NCBI GenBank assembly: GCA_028280675.1
Contig: JANQLI010000086.1
Coordinates: 1 to 7,240 of the forward strand
Source of the DNA: Alphaproteobacteria bacterium
GTDB lineage: Bacteria > Pseudomonadota > Alphaproteobacteria > SMXP01
DNA length: 7,240 nucleotides
Direction: 5' to 3'
Notes under the pieces: model-generated
What the model was told of the DNA's origin: nothing
Seen by the model: the letters and a program-made list of their open reading frames with translations, nothing else
Databases searched by the model: none
Part shown: piece by piece, positions 5,717 to 7,240 of the stretch
How the letters are laid out: every line of letters starts with the position of its first letter
How positions within the stretch are numbered: position 1 is the stretch's first letter
Made by a program: the position numbers and the translations under genes

Positions 5717-6247
5717 ATGAGTTTTGACACGATTAAATTCACCCTTAAAACGATTGTTCTGATGTCAATAACATTTGGTGTGACATGGTGGTTTCTGGAA
5801 GGTGGTCCTTGGATTGGGCCTCAACTCTATGGCCCCACACCTTCAGCTGATGTGCCAACATTTGAGGAAGTCGCGCGTGACCGTGCTTTGATGGGGAAAG
5901 ACCGCGATTTATTCGAAAAGAAAGGTTCAAACTCAAGCGATGGCAATCCCAAAAGAGACGCGTTGAGAAATGCTGTGATTGACGCTTCAAAAATTTATCG
6001 TGTTAAGACCTGTAACAAGAAGGCGCGAAAAGACTTCGCAAAAGCTAGCTGGGATTATATCCGCGAAAGCGGAAGTCACAAGATGTCGAAATTCGAGACT
6101 CCTCTTGACGAAAAAGTGCTCTATACAATCCGAACGTTTTTACGGGAAGGTCTCATAACTGATCGTGAATTAGGAGGATTTCCTTGGAGCGCGGGCTTAG
6201 ATGTTGATTTGGAAATGCGCGATTATTACCTACGTTGCGCATCATAA
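5717..6247 (+). CDS. Membrane-anchored protein of unknown function (176 aa)
   Basis: I do not recognise a family. A hydrophobic helix at about residues 10-27 (LKTIVLMSITFGVTWWFLEG) precedes a soluble remainder. It is either an uncleaved anchor or a poor signal peptide, so the body is probably periplasmic. A Pro/Gly-rich link (GGPWIGPQLYGPTPSADVP) leads to a charged, probably helical region rich in Lys, Arg and Asp (about 48-120). The C-terminal part contains KVLYTIRTFLREGLITDREL and ends YYLRCAS. The only two cysteines are C99 (VKTCNKK) and C174, which could form a disulfide if exported. ATG 5717 has only a weak ribosome site (GAG, 5707-5709). The next gene begins 11 nt after the stop, so the two are probably one operon. 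Base composition is A+T-rich compared with the sortase operon just upstream, suggesting separate ancestry. Confidence 0.7.
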   Translation: MSFDTIKFTLKTIVLMSITFGVTWWFLEGGPWIGPQLYGPTPSADVPTFEEVARDRALMGKDRDLFEKKGSNSSDGNPKRDALRNAVIDASKIYRVKTCNKKARKDFAKASWDYIRESGSHKMSKFETPLDEKVLYTIRTFLREGLITDRELGGFPWSAGLDVDLEMRDYYLRCAS

Positions 6248-6258
6248 AGCCGCATTTC

Positions 6259-6858
6259 ATGACCTCTTCAACAATTAATTTTCTTGCGATCACTTTTCGA
6301 CTGCTAAAGGAAGCACCGTACTACCCCGTTGTGCTTGTGGCACTCTTACTCGCTTTAAACCTTGTGGAACTGCAAATCCATCTTTGGCTAGACATTGCAG
6401 AATCTCAAGATCGCATCATCTCAGATTTCGCTTGGGGTATTGTTGAAAAACTAAATAGTTATTCGAAAAACATTCCTATAATGTTGCATTACATATATGG
6501 AGTTCTTATCGCAACGTGCAGCCATCTCATTTATTCAACAGCGAAAGAACGGTTACTAAATACCACTATTGCCAACTTAGTTGCGAACTCCGCCATATTT
6601 GTTTTTCTCTCGCTTATTACTTCCGTTAAGCTTCTCCAAGTTTGTGAAGGTGACGATATTGCAACTTGGCAAATGTGTACAGATCCATATATCAAGTTAC
6701 TCAATATCATCGTCGGCTTGTTCGTTTATAATTTTCTGTATGTTGGCATGTTTATCGTTTTACCAATTACAGTTGGTCATGCGATTGCAATCTTTGTATT
6801 GAATTATTTTCATGACCTAAAAGGCATTGTGGATAAGTCGCGGGAATCTCCCCTCTAG
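6259..6858 (+). CDS. Polytopic membrane protein of unknown function (199 aa)
   Basis: From ATG 6259 this is a 199-aa hydrophobic protein. A TTG at 6235 could add eight residues and overlap the previous gene by 13 nt; neither start has a strong Shine-Dalgarno. Likely membrane segments lie at about residues 21-44, 73-92, 104-126, 147-167 and perhaps 168-184, so four or five helices. The loop between the third and fourth carries C129 and C140 in VCEGDDIATWQMC, a possible disulfide if it faces the periplasm. The C-terminus FHDLKGIVDKSRESPL is charged and probably cytoplasmic. No family is recognised. A+T-rich composition is shared with the preceding gene (22 G+C in the 60 bases 6481-6540), and with the 11-nt spacing this suggests the two travel and work together. 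It ends 32 nt before uvrB. Confidence 0.68.
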   Translation: MTSSTINFLAITFRLLKEAPYYPVVLVALLLALNLVELQIHLWLDIAESQDRIISDFAWGIVEKLNSYSKNIPIMLHYIYGVLIATCSHLIYSTAKERLLNTTIANLVANSAIFVFLSLITSVKLLQVCEGDDIATWQMCTDPYIKLLNIIVGLFVYNFLYVGMFIVLPITVGHAIAIFVLNYFHDLKGIVDKSRESPL

Positions 6859-6870
6859 TAATCACCCTTC

Positions 6871-6887
6871 CCCAATGCCATATTGGG
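6871..6887 (+). repeat. Small hairpin immediately before uvrB
   Basis: CCCAAT (6871-6876) and ATTGGG (6882-6887) form a perfect 6-bp stem around a 5-nt loop, ending 3 nt before the uvrB ATG. There is no T-run, so it is a poor intrinsic terminator for the preceding gene. If transcribed in the uvrB leader it would occupy the ribosome binding region. Function is unproven. Confidence 0.4.
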
Positions 6888-6890
6888 TGA

Positions 6891-7240
6891 ATGAGTAAAT
6901 CACCATCAAACCCACCAGGATTCAGTGAAGCGCCCGGCGCGAGTTTCGTGCCGGAACAGCCTGTGCAATTCACCCCGCATCGCCCGGTCATGCCGGACAA
7001 AAGCGAAGGCGGCGTGGCGTTCGATTTGGTCTCGGAATTTGAACCGGCGGGGGATCAGCCAACCGCCATCGAAGACCTGGTGGGTGGCCTCAACAACAGC
7101 GAGCAAAGCCAAGTCCTGCTCGGAGTCACCGGGTCGGGCAAAACCTTCACCATGGCGAAAGTAATTGAAGCGACCCAGCGCCCTGCCCTCATCCTCGCGC
7201 CGAACAAAACTTTGGCGGCGCAGCTTTACGGCGAGATGAA
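6891..7240 (+). CDS. uvrB: UvrABC excision nuclease subunit B, N-terminal part
   Basis: This is the start of UvrB, the damage-verifying helicase-like subunit of nucleotide excision repair that receives DNA from UvrA and recruits UvrC. The window holds 116 full codons. The family motifs are FDLVSEFEPAGDQPTAIEDL, Walker A GVTGSGKT (residues 78-85) and APNKTLAAQLYGEM at the edge. ATG 6891 starts MSKSPSNPPGFSEAPGASFV, giving an extension of roughly 40 residues before the conserved core compared with the E. coli protein. Such Pro-rich extensions, ending in a KSEGG-type motif as here (KSEGGVAF), are usual in Alphaproteobacteria. ATG 6990 is a shorter alternative. The ribosome site is weak (GGGTGA directly abuts the ATG), and a small hairpin lies just upstream. 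I saw no alphaproteobacterial SOS box (GTTC-N7-GTTC or GAAC-N7-GAAC) in the short upstream gap. Confidence 0.95.
   Translation, partial: MSKSPSNPPGFSEAPGASFVPEQPVQFTPHRPVMPDKSEGGVAFDLVSEFEPAGDQPTAIEDLVGGLNNSEQSQVLLGVTGSGKTFTMAKVIEATQRPALILAPNKTLAAQLYGEM

Noticed and set aside
6581..6802. 73-codon plus-strand frame within the 199-aa membrane protein
   Set aside because: It overlaps fully, in another frame, a longer ORF with a consistent membrane-helix pattern.
6859..6890. SOS (LexA) box in front of uvrB
   Set aside because: Neither GTTC-N7-GTTC nor GAAC-N7-GAAC is present in the short gap. A promoter further upstream cannot be excluded.

Overview
The window looks like chromosomal DNA of a Gram-negative alphaproteobacterium, probably a marine or aquatic one. 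I cannot name the genus. The main clues are a dedicated class GN sortase next to its VIT/VWA target protein (a pair typical of marine Proteobacteria), an alphaproteobacterial-style DUF3108 periplasmic protein, a UvrB with the N-terminal extension common in that class, and a DUF559 gene framed by C-rich/G-rich palindromic repeats. Core genes are fairly GC-rich, while two patches (about 1674-2500 and 5604-6860) are visibly richer in A+T.

Left part (1-1673): the N-terminal 196 codons of the G-protein chaperone meaB run leftwards off the window. They are preceded, with an ATGA overlap, by a possible 49-codon small ORF that carries the only good Shine-Dalgarno there. Divergently, a secreted DUF3108 protein (start best placed at 807) runs rightwards.

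Middle (1674-2541): a 104-aa three-helix membrane protein of unknown function lies on the minus strand, convergent with the DUF3108 gene and with a good sigma70-like promoter. Next comes a compact unit: a DUF559 (Vsr-like endonuclease fold) gene on the minus strand, closely bracketed by two inverted copies of a composite repeat made of a 21-bp hairpin module and a 12-bp module. The left copy carries an extra palindrome between its two modules. This looks like a small repeat-bounded cassette.

Right-centre (2541-5603): a two-gene operon encodes a 762-aa exported VIT + von Willebrand A protein ending in a sortase signal (LPQGA, membrane helix, basic tail) and, 12 nt downstream, a 206-aa class GN sortase with its His/Cys/Arg catalytic set intact. 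Together they form a self-contained system in which one sortase processes one neighbouring substrate, probably at the cytoplasmic membrane or for transfer to an unknown acceptor.

Right (5604-7240): two A+T-rich genes of unknown function follow, probably co-transcribed from their own promoter. One is a single-anchor protein with a likely periplasmic domain and two cysteines. The other is a polytopic membrane protein with a C-x10-C loop. The window ends in the first 116 codons of uvrB, which is preceded by a small hairpin. No tRNA, rRNA, CRISPR array or classical insertion sequence was seen.
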